64,000 nt of DNA from Massiliimicrobium timonense (GTDB taxonomy: Bacteria > Bacillota_I > Bacilli_A > Erysipelotrichales > Coprobacillaceae), in assembly GCF_002160865.1 (NCBI RefSeq), contig NZ_NFLJ01000006.1:1-64000 (forward strand), given 5' to 3'. Numbering within the stretch: position 1 is the stretch's first letter; each line of letters opens with the position of its first letter. The translations under genes were made by a program, and so were the position numbers. The notes under the pieces are model-generated. The model had not been told where the DNA came from. It saw only the letters and a program-made list of their open reading frames with translations, and did not search any database. Shown piece after piece: positions 53,518 to 62,096 of the stretch.

Positions 53518-54697
53518 ATGAACGATTTTATTTTTCAAAATACAACAAAAGTTTACTTTGGTCAAAATCAATTAAAACATTTACACGAAGAAGTTTTACG
53601 TTTTGGCGATAAGATTTTAATTGCTCATGGTGGAGAATTTATTAAGAATTCTTCATTATATAGTCGAGTGATCAATGAACTTCAATCACATCATATTACT
53701 GTATATGAATTGGGGGGCAGTAGAGCCTAACCCTAGACATACAACAGTCAATCGTGGTGTGAAAATCTGTAAAGAAAATGGGATTCCAACTGTATTAGCT
53801 ATAGGTGGTGGTTCGACCATTGATTGTTGTAAAGCTATTGCAGCAACAACTTTATCAAAGACCGACAATATTTGGGATTTAGTAGAAGGTAAAGAATGGA
53901 ATCAAGCCTTAGCTGTCATAGCCATGCCAACAATAGCTTCAACAGGCAGTGAAATGGACAAATCATGTGTCATTGCCAATGTTGAATTAGGAGTCAAGAA
54001 GGGGATTCATGGTGAAGCTATTAGACCAAAAGTTGCCTTTTTGGATCCAACGAATACAATGACAGTTCCACCATTTCAAACAGCTTGTGGGGGATTTGAT
54101 ATTATGGCTCATATGTTAGATATGAATTATTTTGTAAATGCTCAAAAATATCCATTACAGTTCAATGTTGTTGAAACATTACTTAAAACAGTCAGACAAC
54201 AGTTACCGGTTGCTGTTCAAGAACCAGAAAATTATGAAGCAAGAGCAACGATGTTGTGGGCAGCAAGTTGGTCATTAAATAGTTTTTGTACTTCTGGATT
54301 TCAAACGCAACCCTCTTTACATACTTTAGAACAGTTTTCAGCAACTTATGATATGACTCATGGTTTAGCTCTAGCAATTATTATGCCACAATGGATGAAA
54401 TATTTATTGGATAGAGATGAAACAGTCATTGATGATTTTGCAAGATTTGGTGTTAATGTGATGGGTATTGAAGCAAGTGATAATAAAAAGATTGATGCTT
54501 ATCAAACGATTAAGGCTCTACAATCTTTTATTCAAGATGAACTAGGATTGCCTATGTTTTTATCACAATTGAAGATAGATGATACAAAATTTAAAGAAAT
54601 TGCAGTCAAAGCTTGTGGTGGTCAAGAAATAATATCTCGAGCATATCGACCATTAACACAAGAAGATTGTTTCAATATTTATAAAATGTGTTTATAG
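53518..54697 (+). pseudogene. Iron-containing alcohol dehydrogenase (butanol dehydrogenase-like), frameshifted
   Basis: The first 66 codons (FIFQNTTKVYFGQNQLKHL ... YELGG) are an iron-ADH N-terminus that stops at 53730. One frame over, VEPNPRHTTVNRGVKICKENG follows, then AIGGGSTIDCCKAIA (NAD-binding), PTIASTGSEMD, FQTACGGFDIMAHMLD and YDMTHGLALAIIMPQWMKY, to 54697. The shift sits in a run of six G (around 53712-53717): five G would give one frame of about 393 residues. It may be a sequencing error, a true knockout, or a phase-variable tract. It reduces aldehydes with NAD(P)H if restored. SDR and aldo/keto reductase genes follow. Confidence 0.85.
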
Positions 54698-54709
54698 GAG
54701 GTAAAAATA

Positions 54710-55537
54710 ATGAAAGATGTGATGATTGTTACAGGGGCAGGACAAATCAGTATGGCTATCGCTAGAAGAATGGGCTATGGTCAAAAGATTATTATGGGAG
54801 ATAAAAATATCAACAATGCAAAAGCAATTGCAGAAGTTATGAATAAGGCAGGATTTGATGTTATTCCTTTTGAAATGGATTTAGCTTCTAGAAAATCTAT
54901 ATTAAGTATGATAGATGAAGCTAAAAAATATGGACCTATAACGATGCTAATCAATGGGGCAGGTGTTTCACCAAGTCAGGCATCTATTGAAATGATTTTA
55001 AAAGTTGATTTATATGGAACAGCTGTTTTATTAGAAGAAGTTGGGAAAGTGATTGAGCCCGGAGGTGTCGGAGTAACAATTTCTTCGCAGTCCGGACATC
55101 GTATGGAGCAATTAGGTGAATATAAAGATCGATTGTTGGCGATGACTCCAACAGAAGAATTATTGCAATTGGATTTTTTGCAACCACATCAAATAAAAGA
55201 TACTTTACATGCATACCAACTTGCAAAAAGGTGTAATGAAAAAAGAGTAATGGCTGAATCCGTCATTTGGGGTCAAAAAAGAGCCAGAATTAATTCTATT
55301 TCACCGGGCATTATTGTGACACCGTTAGCTATTGATGAATTCAATGGACCAAGAGGTGATTTTTATAAAAATATGTTTGCTTCATCTCCAGCGAAACGAC
55401 CGGGTACAGCAGATGAAGTTGCCAATGTGGCGGAACTTCTTATGAGCCCACAAGGTGCTTTTATAACAGGTTCAGATTTTTTGATTGATGGTGGAGCAAC
55501 AGCAAGTTATTTTTATGGTTCATTACAATCAAAGTAA
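54710..55537 (+). CDS. Short-chain dehydrogenase/reductase (SDR)
   Basis: A 275-residue SDR. It begins VMIVTGAGQISMAIARRMGYG, a variant TGxGxxxxA coenzyme motif, followed by INGAGVSPSQASIEM and the catalytic area where Y-x3-K reads YQLAKR after HAY. It closes GAFITGSDFLIDGGATASYF. The usual Ser-Tyr-Lys triad is spread: TISSQSGHR then AYQLAKRCN. It lies 12 bp after the alcohol dehydrogenase frame, thus in the same operon. Substrate unknown. Confidence 0.88.
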   Translation: MKDVMIVTGAGQISMAIARRMGYGQKIIMGDKNINNAKAIAEVMNKAGFDVIPFEMDLASRKSILSMIDEAKKYGPITMLINGAGVSPSQASIEMILKVDLYGTAVLLEEVGKVIEPGGVGVTISSQSGHRMEQLGEYKDRLLAMTPTEELLQLDFLQPHQIKDTLHAYQLAKRCNEKRVMAESVIWGQKRARINSISPGIIVTPLAIDEFNGPRGDFYKNMFASSPAKRPGTADEVANVAELLMSPQGAFITGSDFLIDGGATASYFYGSLQSK

Positions 55538-55813
55538 AAGATATTTATTTTATGATATAGATGATTTGACTATTCTTTTTCGTTATAGCAGATTTCTATA
55601 TTGATATTGTACAAAAAGAATAAGAATCATTAAAATGAATGATGGAAGAAAGATAAAACATTCTATAAGTTTAAAAATGAAAATGATAAAAAAGATGATA
55701 GGAATGTGATGATATTTATTTGTGCTAGAGAACTTTTTGAAAAGACTATCAAAATGATAAATTAATTTCAATATATGAATAAAAGTGCTGATATATAAGA
55801 GGAGGTTTAAACA

Positions 55814-56794
55814 ATGGAAAAAAGAAGATTAGGACAAACAGATATGTATGTCAATATGGTTGGGCTTGGATGTATGGGACTATCCCATGCCAGTGGAACA
55901 CCTGTTGCTAGAGAAGAAGCCATTCATATTTTACAGGAAGCACATCATATAGGTTATGATTTATATGATACAGCTGAATGTTATACGGGTATTTATCCTG
56001 ATGGAAGTATTAGTCATAATGAAGAAATTGTTGGCGAAGCTGTGAAAAACTTTAGAGATGAGATTGTTCTGTGTACAAAATTTGGTGTAACACACAAAGG
56101 TAATCACTTAGAATTAGACAGTTCACCACAAAAGATTAGAGAATCTATCGAAGGATCATTAAAAAGATTGCAAACAAATTATATTGATATTTATTATCAA
56201 CATAGAATTGATCCTCAAGTAGAACCAGAAATTGTTGCAGGTGTGATGAAAGAACTCATTCAAGAAGGAAAAATCAAAGCTTGGGGAATTAGTGAAGTGA
56301 ATGAAGACTATTTAAGAAGGGCACATGCTAACTGTCCAGTGACTGTTATTCAAAATAGATATTCAATGATGGCTAGGTGGCATGAACATTTAATAAATGT
56401 TTGTCAAGAATTAGGAATCACATATATTGCTTTTTCGCCATTAGCTAATGGTGCATTAACAGGAGCTTATCATTCTCAAGCAGATTTTAAAGATGATAAG
56501 CAGGATTTTAGAAGAAATATGCCACAATATAGTGAAACAGGTATGATAAAAACAAATCAATTGTTAAAAATAGTAAGTGAGCTTGCTAAAAAATATAACG
56601 CTACAAATGCTCAAATATCTTTAGCGTGGATGTTGTCTAAATTCGATAATCTTATTCCTATTCCGGGTTCTAGAAAAATAGACAGACTAGCATCAAATTT
56701 TGCGGCTGGAAACATTCATCTTTCTTATGAAGATATCGAAATAATTGATTATCAATTAGAACATATGGAATTTGAAGTTTTTGGTGGACATTAA
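55814..56794 (+). CDS. Aldo/keto reductase
   Basis: A 326-residue NADPH-dependent aldo/keto reductase. Family marks: LGQTDMYVNMVGLGCMG, catalytic Asp and Tyr in YDLYDTAECYTG, Lys in VLCTKFGV, His in YYQHRID. Then GSLKRLQTNYIDIYY and the NADP loop LIPIPGSRKIDRLASNF. An aggagg site precedes it. It stands 276 bp after the SDR gene; that gap is AT-rich with no gene seen. Confidence 0.94.
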   Translation: MEKRRLGQTDMYVNMVGLGCMGLSHASGTPVAREEAIHILQEAHHIGYDLYDTAECYTGIYPDGSISHNEEIVGEAVKNFRDEIVLCTKFGVTHKGNHLELDSSPQKIRESIEGSLKRLQTNYIDIYYQHRIDPQVEPEIVAGVMKELIQEGKIKAWGISEVNEDYLRRAHANCPVTVIQNRYSMMARWHEHLINVCQELGITYIAFSPLANGALTGAYHSQADFKDDKQDFRRNMPQYSETGMIKTNQLLKIVSELAKKYNATNAQISLAWMLSKFDNLIPIPGSRKIDRLASNFAAGNIHLSYEDIEIIDYQLEHMEFEVFGGH

Positions 56795-56994
56795 ATCATA
56801 GAGAGTTATAACATCAATTCATTTTATAAAAATATAATAAATAGAGAGTATGATTTCATATTCTCTATTATTTTTCTAAAAAAATAAAATTCACAGACAA
56901 AGCATAATTATCATAAACAATTAGCAACATATATAGTCATAGTATTTTACCCTACAAATGTATAATAAAACAAGATAAGAAAGCGGGTGAAAGC

Positions 56995-58559
56995 ATGAGA
57001 TTATATCTCAATCCAAGAAATAATAGCTTTCAACAGGCACTTAACAATCCTATATATGTAGATAAGTCATTACTAATTAACTCTATACGAATTGATTAAT
57101 AGGCACTGGTGATAATAAATTATGCATATCAAGACCTAGATGTTTTGGAAAGAGTACAGATGCTAATATGTTAGTTGCCTATTACTCTAAAGGTTGTGAT
57201 TCTCATCATATTTTTGATTCACTCAAAATCAGTCAAACTGATTATTATTTAGAACATCTTAACCAGCATCATGTCATTCATATTAATATGCAAAGCTTTT
57301 TAAGCAATACACACAATATTGATAAAATGATCCAATTACTAACAATAAGAATTTTAAATGAGCTCAAACAGGAATATTCAATCACTTTCTTTGATGAAGC
57401 AAATCTTTCATTATCTCTAGAAGATATCTACGTATCCACAAAAGATCAATTTATTTTTATTATAGATGAATGGGATTGTATATTTAGAGAATATGTTCAA
57501 GATAAAGAAGCACAGAAACAATATCTTGATTTCTTAAGAAATCTATTGAAAGATCATCCATATGTAGAACTTGCTTATATGACAGGGATATTGCCTATTA
57601 AGAAATACGGAACACATAGTGGTTTGAATATGTTTGAAGAAATATCCATGTTGAATGCAACACCTTTAGAATCTTTTATGGGATTTACTGAACAGGAAGT
57701 TTATGATTTATGCTTAAAATATAATATGGATTATAATGAGATGAAACAATGGTATGATGGCTATCGCATGTCCAATGATATTTCTGTCTACAATCATCGC
57801 TCTGTTGTTTATGCTCTTATGGACAGAAAGTATGAAAACTATTGGACATCAACAGAAACTTATGAAGCCCTACAAGTTTATATAGATATGAACTTTGATG
57901 ACTTGAAAGATAATATCGTTCAATTATTGTCAGGAGAGAGTGTAGATGTTAATACAAGCAAGTTCCAAAATGATATGACAACGTTCAAGTCAAAGGATGA
58001 TGTCTTAACACTTCTAATACATCTTGGATATCTGGGATATAATAATTCAGATCATACCTGCTATATTCCTAACAAAGAAGTATCAACAAGCTTTATTGAT
58101 TCCATAGAAGATTCAAACTGGGAAGAAACGACAAAGGCATTATTAAATAGTCGTGAATTATTAGAGGCAACATGGAGAAAAGATGAAGAAGCCGTTGCCA
58201 GATATATCGAAGAAGCCCATCTCAACACAGCAATACTGACTTACAACAATGAAAATGCATTGTCATATACACTCGCTTTAGCATATATCTATGCCAGAAA
58301 TCATTACACAATGATAAGAGAAATGCCTACTGGAAAAGGTTTTGCAGATGTTGTTTTGATTCCATATCGAGATAAACCAGCTATGATTATAGAGCTGAAA
58401 TGGAATCAAGAAGTCAAGACAGCGATAGATCAGATCAAAGAAAAGAAATATCCAAAAGGATTAGAGAAGTATAAAGATAACTTACTGATTGTTGGAATCA
58501 GTTATGACAAGAAAACAAAGAAACATACATGTCATATAGAAGAAATGAAGGCTCGTTAA
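56995..58559 (+). pseudogene. AAA-ATPase-like/PD-(D/E)XK nuclease family gene, broken near its start
   Basis: The frame from ATG 56995 (MRLYLNPRNNSFQQALNN ... YVDKSLLINSI) stops at about 57100. Another frame continues LIGTGDNKLCISRPRCFGKS, which is the Walker A region of PF09820-type AAA proteins. The open part then runs to 58559. Motifs there: FIIDEWDCIFREY (Walker B), and a C-terminal PDDEXK_9-type nuclease core with KGFADVVLIP and PAMIIELKWN. Function of this large gut-bacterial family is unclear. A frameshift at about 57083-57100 separates the N-terminus. From 57168 an ATG could still give a 463-residue product lacking the P-loop. Confidence 0.8.
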
Positions 58560-58573
58560 AAAGTGAGCCTTTT
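58548..58573 (+). terminator. Terminator after the AAA/PD-(D/E)XK gene
   Basis: The aaggctc/gagcctt stem overlaps the stop codon and is followed by four T. Confidence 0.75.
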
Positions 58574-58693
58574 GTGAGTTTTCATTTATTCTCAAATGTG
58601 AAAAATGAACTTAGAAAATATTGGATAAAAGATGAAATATTGGTCAGTTGTTTGATAAAGTCTTTTTTGATAAAATGAAATTAGAGGTGAGAA

Positions 58694-59581
58694 ATGATGC
58701 TACTGAAACAAATGAAGTATTTTATTACAATTGCAGAATGTGGAAGTTTTACAGAAGCTGCTATACAGTGCTATATTTCTCAATCTGCAATTTCTCAACA
58801 AATTCGAGCATTAGAAGCTGATTTACAAGTACAATTGTTGATAAGGCAAAAAAGGCATATTGAATTAACGGAAGCAGGAAAATATTTTTATCGTCATGCG
58901 AAAGCTATTTTAAAAGAAGTAGAACACATAACTGAAGAAACAAAAAGATTAGGAGAAGATCATGAATTAGCTTTAAGAATTGGATATCCTAAAAACTTTA
59001 GTTTGCATGAACTTCAACAAGCGATTACTCAGTTTTATGATTTATATTCAGAAGTTAAGATTTCTATTGTGAGTGGGACACATGAAGAATTGTATGAACT
59101 TTTATTACAAGGAAAAATAGATTTAAAAATCAGTGAACAAAGAAGAACCTATAATCAAGATTACTATAATGATGAACTAAAATATAGTGAATCATATGTG
59201 GAAATAGCTTCTGTTCATCCTATGGCTAAAAAACCAATACTAACAACAGAAGATTTAAAATCTATGTCATGTATATTGGTTGTATCTAAAGGTTATGAAC
59301 AATCAGAAAAGAATTTTTATGAAAAGGATTTAGGTTTATCACATCAATTTTTATATGTAGATTCTTTGGAACAGGCACGTTTGATGGTGGTAGGGAATCG
59401 AGGATATTTACCAATTGATGTGATAGGGCATATGGATATACCTGTAAAAGGTATCAAAAGGATTCCACTTTATAAAAATGGAAAACCAGTTCAAAGGAAT
59501 TATTTTGTATGCTGGAATAAAAGGAATACAAATTATTATATTGAAGAATTTGCTGAAATATTGAAAAATATTTTTAATTAA
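58694..59581 (+). CDS. LysR-family transcriptional regulator
   Basis: A 295-residue LTTR with the HTH at the N-terminus (YFITIAECGSFTEAAIQCYISQSAISQQIRALE) and an effector-binding domain from about residue 90. It shares direction with the flavodoxin-like reductase gene 120 bp downstream, which it may regulate. A gaggtga site precedes ATG 58694; the next ATG codon is an alternative. Confidence 0.93.
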   Translation: MMLLKQMKYFITIAECGSFTEAAIQCYISQSAISQQIRALEADLQVQLLIRQKRHIELTEAGKYFYRHAKAILKEVEHITEETKRLGEDHELALRIGYPKNFSLHELQQAITQFYDLYSEVKISIVSGTHEELYELLLQGKIDLKISEQRRTYNQDYYNDELKYSESYVEIASVHPMAKKPILTTEDLKSMSCILVVSKGYEQSEKNFYEKDLGLSHQFLYVDSLEQARLMVVGNRGYLPIDVIGHMDIPVKGIKRIPLYKNGKPVQRNYFVCWNKRNTNYYIEEFAEILKNIFN

Positions 59582-59700
59582 TAGAAGATTGCTCAGAAAT
59601 TGGTTTTTATTATACCTAAAAGGTATTGCTAGAGATAAAATATAAGTATTAGACATAGGTTGGATACAGGGCTATGATAATGATGAGGGGTGAAATGAAT

Positions 59701-60237
59701 ATGAAAATATTGATCATAAAAGGAAGTCCTCATATCAAAGGTTCTTCCAATCTTCTAACAAGTCAATTTATAAAAGGAGTTCAAGAAAATCATCATGAGG
59801 TTACAGAATTTGATGTTGCACATCATCATATAGCGCCTTGTTTAGGATGTGAACATTGTGGCATGGATGGACCTTGTGTACAAAAAGATGATATGAATGA
59901 ATTAAAGGAATTGATGTTAAGTCATGATGTGATTGTTTTTGTATCGCCATTATATTATTTTGGTATTTCTGCACAGTTAAAAGCCGCTATTGATCGTATT
60001 TATAGTTTTACAATGAAATTATCCTCAATGCATAAAAAGACAGTTTTTATTTGTGCCGCATGGAATAGTTCAAAGAGAACAATGGATGCTGTGGAAGCAC
60101 ATTATCAGGCATTGGTTGATTACATGCATTTTGAAGATTTAGGTATGATTCTCGCTACTGGCTGTGGAACACCGTCTATGACATCACATTCTGCTTTTAT
60201 GAAACAGGCATATGAATTAGGAAAAAGTATTGATTAA
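59701..60237 (+). CDS. NADPH-dependent FMN reductase/flavodoxin-like protein
   Basis: A 178-residue flavodoxin-fold oxidoreductase. MKILIIKGSPHIKGSSNLLT holds the FMN-phosphate loop. PCLGCEHCGMDGPCVQKDDM is the cysteine block typical of NAD(P)H-dependent iron-sulfur flavoproteins or quinone reductases. DVIVFVSPLYYFGISAQLKAAIDR is the second flavin motif. It likely reduces quinones or nitro/azo compounds. Start is 59701 or the in-frame ATG at 59695, both near an aggggt site. Confidence 0.9.
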   Translation: MKILIIKGSPHIKGSSNLLTSQFIKGVQENHHEVTEFDVAHHHIAPCLGCEHCGMDGPCVQKDDMNELKELMLSHDVIVFVSPLYYFGISAQLKAAIDRIYSFTMKLSSMHKKTVFICAAWNSSKRTMDAVEAHYQALVDYMHFEDLGMILATGCGTPSMTSHSAFMKQAYELGKSID

Positions 60238-60262
60238 GACTCTTGAAATCATCAGAGTCTTT
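60235..60262 (+). terminator. Terminator after the FMN reductase gene
   Basis: The aagactct/agagtctt stem with T run overlaps the stop codon. Confidence 0.8.
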
Positions 60263-60338
60263 TCTTTATAATAAAATAAATGGTAAGGATAATGAGAATG
60301 ATTTTTAATCAAGTTCAACGCAGAAAGAAGGAATGATT

Positions 60339-61103
60339 ATGCAAAAGATATTTTTCTTTGATATTGATGGGACATTAGCTATTCATGGGGTTATCCCTGA
60401 AAGTAATTTAAAAGCATTACAATTATTGAAAGAACGTGGCTATTATACATTTATTTGTACAGGAAGATCGCCTTTCTATGCACAAAATCTGTTTGCCAAT
60501 CTTGTGGATGGGTTGATTACATGTAATGGCAGATATATTTTATATCATCATCAAAAATTACATGGTGAGGCATTTTCAAAGGAAGAATTATATGATTATC
60601 AGGAGAAAATAAAAAAATTAGAAGCTGGAGCTATGTTTGTGTCTGATAATGTTGCAGTGCCTTATTTATTAGATGAAAAGCAGATACAAGAAATACAAAA
60701 AGAATATGGAAAACAACATATTCAATTGTTGCCAAAGGATTTATCTTTCTATACGTTTGATTTGTTTTATGATAGTCTTTCAAAAAGGGATGAACTGATT
60801 GAGGCTTTTCAAAAAGAACTTGTAATTAATGATCATGGTGGACATGGTTCATGTGATTGTTCTACTATTGGTTTTGATAAAGGTGACGGAATTGCATATC
60901 TTTTAAATCATTTTCATATTGATAAAGCAGATGCCTATGCTTTTGGTGATGGTTATAATGATCAGGCAATGTTTAGAGAAGTAGGTCATGCCATTGCAAT
61001 GGGGAATGCAGTAGAAGAATTAAAACAAAAAGCGACATATATTACCGATTCTATTGATTGTGATGGGATTATGAAAGCTTTAATCCATGAAGGAATAGCA
61101 TAA
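60339..61103 (+). CDS. Cof-type HAD phosphatase (second)
   Basis: A 254-residue HAD IIB phosphatase. Motif I is FFDIDGTLA, motif II FICTGRSP, and motif IV FGDGYNDQAMF; the lysine region is GFDKGDGIAYLL. ATG 60339 is preferred with aagga 6 nt upstream; ATG 60333 lies too close. Substrate is a phosphosugar or similar small metabolite. It shares only fold and motifs with the first Cof gene at 49221. Confidence 0.93.
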   Translation: MQKIFFFDIDGTLAIHGVIPESNLKALQLLKERGYYTFICTGRSPFYAQNLFANLVDGLITCNGRYILYHHQKLHGEAFSKEELYDYQEKIKKLEAGAMFVSDNVAVPYLLDEKQIQEIQKEYGKQHIQLLPKDLSFYTFDLFYDSLSKRDELIEAFQKELVINDHGGHGSCDCSTIGFDKGDGIAYLLNHFHIDKADAYAFGDGYNDQAMFREVGHAIAMGNAVEELKQKATYITDSIDCDGIMKALIHEGIA

Positions 61104-61116
61104 AGTTATTCCTTTT
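61088..61116 (+). terminator. Terminator after the second Cof gene
   Basis: The stem aaggaata/tattcctt overlaps the stop codon, followed by five T. Confidence 0.8.
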
Positions 61117-61175
61117 TGCATAAATGATTCCTTTTATGCTATAATAGCGATACTTGAAAAGAAAGGATCATCCAT

Positions 61176-62096
61176 ATGGGAAATATTAAAATAAAAAAGA
61201 TGGTGCAAGGTGCTATGCTATCAGCGATCTTTGGTGCTTTATCGATTTTTAATACGTATACAGGAAGTTTATTAGATATATTTATTTGTTATGTTATGGT
61301 TATACCTCTTGTATGGTATAGCTATCATTATTCCTTACAGGATAGTTTGATAGTCGCTTTTGTATCTATGCTTATTATTATCATAACTGGTTTACCTTTT
61401 TTTGCAATTTCAGCCTTTTCATCTTGTCTGATTGGTTTGTTTTTAGGACAAGCTTTAAAGCGTCACGCTTCTCGAGGCGCTTTGTTGTTAGGTACTTTAT
61501 TTTTAACTTTTTTAAACAATGTTTTGCTTTATGAAGTTTTTGCCGGTTTATTAGGAATGGATTTAATAGCGGAAATGAAAGAAATGTATATTATGATGCA
61601 AGATATAATCCCCTCTTTATCACAAAGTATTTCCTTGACTTCTTTTCTTTCTTTAGCACCTTTACTACTATTAATCATGTCAATATTAGAAATGTATGTT
61701 ATTCTTCTTTTTTGTCAAATGGTTTTATCACGATTGGATATTTCTTTTCCATCTTCATTTCATATTGCATATATGCATATCAATAGAATAATAGGGTGGC
61801 TTGTCTTATTTTTGTGGATATTCAGTTATTGTTTGCAAAATATTTTTCATTTCCATTCTTTATATTTCACATATATTCAATTAATGAGTTCATTGGTGTT
61901 TGCAGTGGAAGGCATTGCTTTTTTATCTTGGTTATTGATTTTATATCAAAAACCACGTGGTATTATTTTAGTTATGCTTGGTTTTTTAATACCATTTGTT
62001 TTACCGGTTTATATTGTCATAGGAATCATAGATATATTTAGTGATTTAAGAGAAAAACTATTGTATAATAAACATAATAGACAAGGAGGGGTATAA
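61176..62096 (+). CDS. YybS-like DUF2232 membrane protein
   Basis: A 306-residue membrane protein with about eight hydrophobic helices, of the DUF2232/YybS family with an energy-coupling-factor S-component-like look at the N-terminus (GAMLSAIFGALSIFNTYTGSLLDIFI). It lies upstream of gdpP, the conserved order yybS-gdpP-rplI in Firmicutes. A gaaagga site precedes ATG 61176, and its stop overlaps the gdpP start by one base. Function unknown. Confidence 0.85.
   Translation: MGNIKIKKMVQGAMLSAIFGALSIFNTYTGSLLDIFICYVMVIPLVWYSYHYSLQDSLIVAFVSMLIIIITGLPFFAISAFSSCLIGLFLGQALKRHASRGALLLGTLFLTFLNNVLLYEVFAGLLGMDLIAEMKEMYIMMQDIIPSLSQSISLTSFLSLAPLLLLIMSILEMYVILLFCQMVLSRLDISFPSSFHIAYMHINRIIGWLVLFLWIFSYCLQNIFHFHSLYFTYIQLMSSLVFAVEGIAFLSWLLILYQKPRGIILVMLGFLIPFVLPVYIVIGIIDIFSDLREKLLYNKHNRQGGV

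Noticed and set aside
55583-55771. Minus-strand frame between the SDR and aldo/keto reductase genes
   Set aside because: Low-complexity AT-rich sequence with no ribosome site or family resemblance.
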